This document shows, piece by piece, positions 4,231 to 5,661 of a stretch of DNA of 5,661 nucleotides. The first letter of the stretch is position 1. Every line of letters begins with the position of its first letter. This stretch comes from Synechococcales cyanobacterium PMM_0003 (GTDB lineage: Bacteria; Cyanobacteriota; Cyanobacteriia; Pseudanabaenales; Pseudanabaenaceae). A program made the position numbers and the translations under genes. Below the pieces are notes generated by a model that saw nothing but the letters and a program-made list of their open reading frames with translations, had not been told where the DNA came from and made no database searches. Location of the stretch: contig CASBRC010000048.1 in assembly GCA_949128015.1 (NCBI GenBank), positions 1-5,661 on the forward strand, given 5' to 3'.

Positions 4231-5280
4231 TTATTTGCTATTTGCTACGGCTTTGCTTTTCTTGGTTGAGCCTGATTGAAACTCTTGCAACTGAGCCTGT
4301 AAATTGCTGACTTCTGCTGCCAAACTTTCATTAGCTGTCTGCAATGAGTCAACGTCTACATCAACTTCTAGAGCAGATGTAGACTTTTGTTGGGATTGCA
4401 AGCGAGTTATTGTTTCGTTGGCTTCCTTGAGTTGTGTCTTCAAAGTAAGCAATTGTGATTCGATCGCACTTTTAGCCCCAACCACCGTTTGCAGTGATTT
4501 AATCTCACCATGTAATTCACTAATCTCTGACTGCTTTTGTTCAAGTTGACCGTTGAGTCGAGCAATCTCTAATGTTCGATCGCGCTCTTTCACTTCCATC
4601 TCAGCCAGTTCTGCTAGCTTTCCTTCAGCAACCAACAGTGAAATCTGCAAATCATTACGTTCTGAACCCAAGGTTTCCAGTTGTTGCCTGTAAGTATCAG
4701 AATCCGCTAACTGTTGTTTATTCAGATTCATGTAAGCTTCCTTGAGTTCGTTGCGCTGGCGCTCGTACTCTGACTTGTAGAAGTTCAATTCAGTCAGCAA
4801 CAGAGGAAAATCCTTGAGTTGCTGTTGCATCGCAGTATTTTCCTGCGATAACAACTTCATGCGCTCGCCTGAAACACTGGTGTCTGCTTTTTGGTAAGCC
4901 AACTGAAAACCTGCGATCGCCATCTGACGCATTACTGCCAAATATTCTTCAGGAATATCTGACTCCTCAAGCAAACCGTCGTTACTTGCTTCCAGAATTA
5001 CTGAAGCTAAGTCTTTTTCACTGCGTCCCTGTTTGAGCGACGCTAGGTTTTCCGATCGCCACTCTTTGAGTAACTGACAGATTACGTCTGTGCTACCACC
5101 AATGCCATAGATATGCTTGAGCGCCGATTGCACCGATCGACTCACAATCCCTAGTCTGTTTTTTTGAAGCACCGCACAAGCGACATCAAGCATCTCTCGG
5201 TTGATTGCTGTCTGATTACTCTTCTCGATGTCAAATCCTTGTAAATCAAGCGTGGTAAATGTTGTCGGTAATTTTGCCAT
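4231..5280 (-). CDS. KfrA-like DNA-binding coiled-coil protein
   Basis: The protein has 349 residues. Its N-terminal part (about 25-80) resembles the KfrA_N DNA-binding domain of plasmid proteins: a helix with L-D-V-A-C-A-V-L-Q, then S-V-Q-S-A-L, G-I-G-G-S-T-D-V and L-L-K-E-W-R. A linker helix region follows (90-135), then a long coiled coil (about 137-335) rich in Gln, Glu, Leu and Lys, and a basic Ser-Lys tail. KfrA proteins are plasmid autorepressors whose coiled coils self-assemble and can support plasmid stability; the same role is inferred here. The ATG at 5280 has a strong Shine-Dalgarno, AGGAGA, five bases upstream. It heads the gene series, about 100 bases before the ATPase gene, so it may control it. 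Low sequence identity to true KfrA is likely, and a phage or structural coiled-coil protein is the alternative. Confidence 0.72.
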   Translation of the reverse strand: MAKLPTTFTTLDLQGFDIEKSNQTAINREMLDVACAVLQKNRLGIVSRSVQSALKHIYGIGGSTDVICQLLKEWRSENLASLKQGRSEKDLASVILEASNDGLLEESDIPEEYLAVMRQMAIAGFQLAYQKADTSVSGERMKLLSQENTAMQQQLKDFPLLLTELNFYKSEYERQRNELKEAYMNLNKQQLADSDTYRQQLETLGSERNDLQISLLVAEGKLAELAEMEVKERDRTLEIARLNGQLEQKQSEISELHGEIKSLQTVVGAKSAIESQLLTLKTQLKEANETITRLQSQQKSTSALEVDVDVDSLQTANESLAAEVSNLQAQLQEFQSGSTKKSKAVANSK

Positions 5281-5285
5281 TATTG

Positions 5286-5291
5286 TCTCCT
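5286..5291 (-). promoter_or_regulatory. Ribosome binding site of the KfrA-like gene
   Basis: AGGAGA on the minus strand lies five bases before the ATG at 5280. It is the best Shine-Dalgarno in the window and fixes that start codon. Confidence 0.8.
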
Positions 5292-5314
5292 AATGCAATA
5301 AGTTTCTAAACGGT

Positions 5315-5406
5315 TAGCGTTCTTTTTCTGGAAATTTTGACAAACAGATTGCGTGTCTATCATAAAAACAAAGGACTAATGGATTTTGCTTGACTGTTGG
5401 ATAGAC
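5315..5406 (-). promoter_or_regulatory. Possible promoter and operator region of the KfrA-like gene
   Basis: Two incomplete minus-strand promoters are visible. One has a good -10, TATGAT (5364-5359), without a matching -35. The other has a fair -35, TTGTCA (5343-5338), with a weak -10 near 5319. An inverted pair GTCTAT (5355-5360) and ATAGAC (5401-5406) brackets the first. KfrA proteins usually bind inverted repeats in their own promoter, so this is where an operator would be expected. The signals are weak. In the rest of the gene-free stretch 5281-5622 I see a short CGTG-CAA-CACG palindrome (5413-5423), the 37-base repeat at 5542-5578 and no gene. Confidence 0.25.
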
Positions 5407-5541
5407 TTTTGCCGTGCAACACGCCCGCAAATCGTTTGTTACGCGAGGCTGCCAGCTCTCAAAATGTAAGATGTGCTTAGGCTTTCTTTAATGCACTCTC
5501 CATCCGCTAGTAAGCCCATTGCAGCGCAATCTAAACCTAAA

Positions 5542-5578
5542 CTAAGTAGGTCGGCGCAAAAAAACAAAACTATGTTAA
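5542..5578 (+). repeat. Right copy of the 37-base outward-facing element
   Basis: This plus-strand stretch begins CTAAGTAGGTCGGCG, continues with a run of seven A's and ends near TATGTTAA. It matches the minus strand at 120-84 in 27 of 37 positions. It lies 44 bases before the transposase-like ATG at 5623, so it may form the end or promoter region of that insertion sequence. TATGTT (5571-5576) or TAAGAT (5576-5581) could serve as a -10. Confidence 0.5.
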
Positions 5579-5622
5579 GATAAGTAAAGAAAGAGAATAC
5601 ATCTACTGAGGTAACTCAATAT

Positions 5623-5661
5623 ATGGGCGCTAGATTAAGGGTATTCCTGACTCAACAGCAA
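5623..5661 (+). CDS. Start of a probable IS630-type transposase (partial)
   Basis: Only the first 13 codons are inside the window, giving M-G-A-R-L-R-V-F-L-T-Q-Q-Q. This closely resembles the opening of cyanobacterial IS630-family transposases or their helix-turn-helix domain proteins, which often begin M-G-V-R-L-R-V-F-L-T. A full transposase would continue to the right with an HTH domain and a DDE catalytic domain, neither visible here. A GAGG ribosome site lies 11 bases upstream (5608-5611), inside the small inverted repeat TGAG-GTAA-CTCA (5607-5618). It is the only plus-strand gene and is divergent from the KfrA-like gene. The identification rests on a very short stretch from memory of the family. 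Confidence 0.5.
   Translation, partial: MGARLRVFLTQQQ

Noticed and set aside
4304..4549. Plus-strand open frame of 81 codons opposite the KfrA-like gene
   Set aside because: It is antisense to the coiled-coil region and rich in Ser, Cys and Leu, as expected from reversed Gln, Glu and Leu codons.

Overview
The window looks cyanobacterial, most likely filamentous. Two full copies of the cyanobacterial palindrome GCGATCGC (3480-3487 and 4913-4920) and several shortened CGATCG forms are present, and the largest gene encodes an AAA+ ATPase of the Ycf46 type, known from cyanobacteria and algal plastids. A KfrA-like coiled-coil protein, two HNH nuclease genes, an IS630-like transposase start and several short repeats suggest a plasmid or an accessory island rather than core chromosome. 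That setting is inferred.

All complete genes lie on the minus strand, so the window reads from right to left. At the far right (5623-5661, plus strand) a probable IS630-type transposase begins and runs off the end. A gene-free stretch (5281-5622) holds the divergent control regions. Next come the KfrA-like protein (5280-4231), a strong hairpin (4225-4184), the Ycf46-like ATPase (4132-2537) and, 9 bases later, a protein with a complete Rieske [2Fe-2S] motif (2527-1985). Three small unrecognised genes follow: an acidic 77-aa protein (1931-1698), a 103-aa protein with a TTG start (1660-1349) and an 80-aa protein (1332-1090). A terminator-like hairpin (1042-1013) closes this set. Two HNH nuclease genes (975-754 and 670-188) complete the series.

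The tight spacing suggests that the ATPase, the Rieske protein and the small proteins are expressed together, with the KfrA-like protein upstream as a possible DNA-binding autoregulator or scaffold. An ATP-driven remodelling machine next to a redox-sensing or electron-carrying partner is an unusual pairing. It is the best candidate here for an undescribed system, but no biochemical role can be read from the sequence.

Two repeat families are not explained by the genes. One is a short element with the core CTTCGCTTTTG, found three times just upstream of start codons. The other is a 37-base element found once near each end of the window in outward-facing orientation (27 of 37 positions identical).
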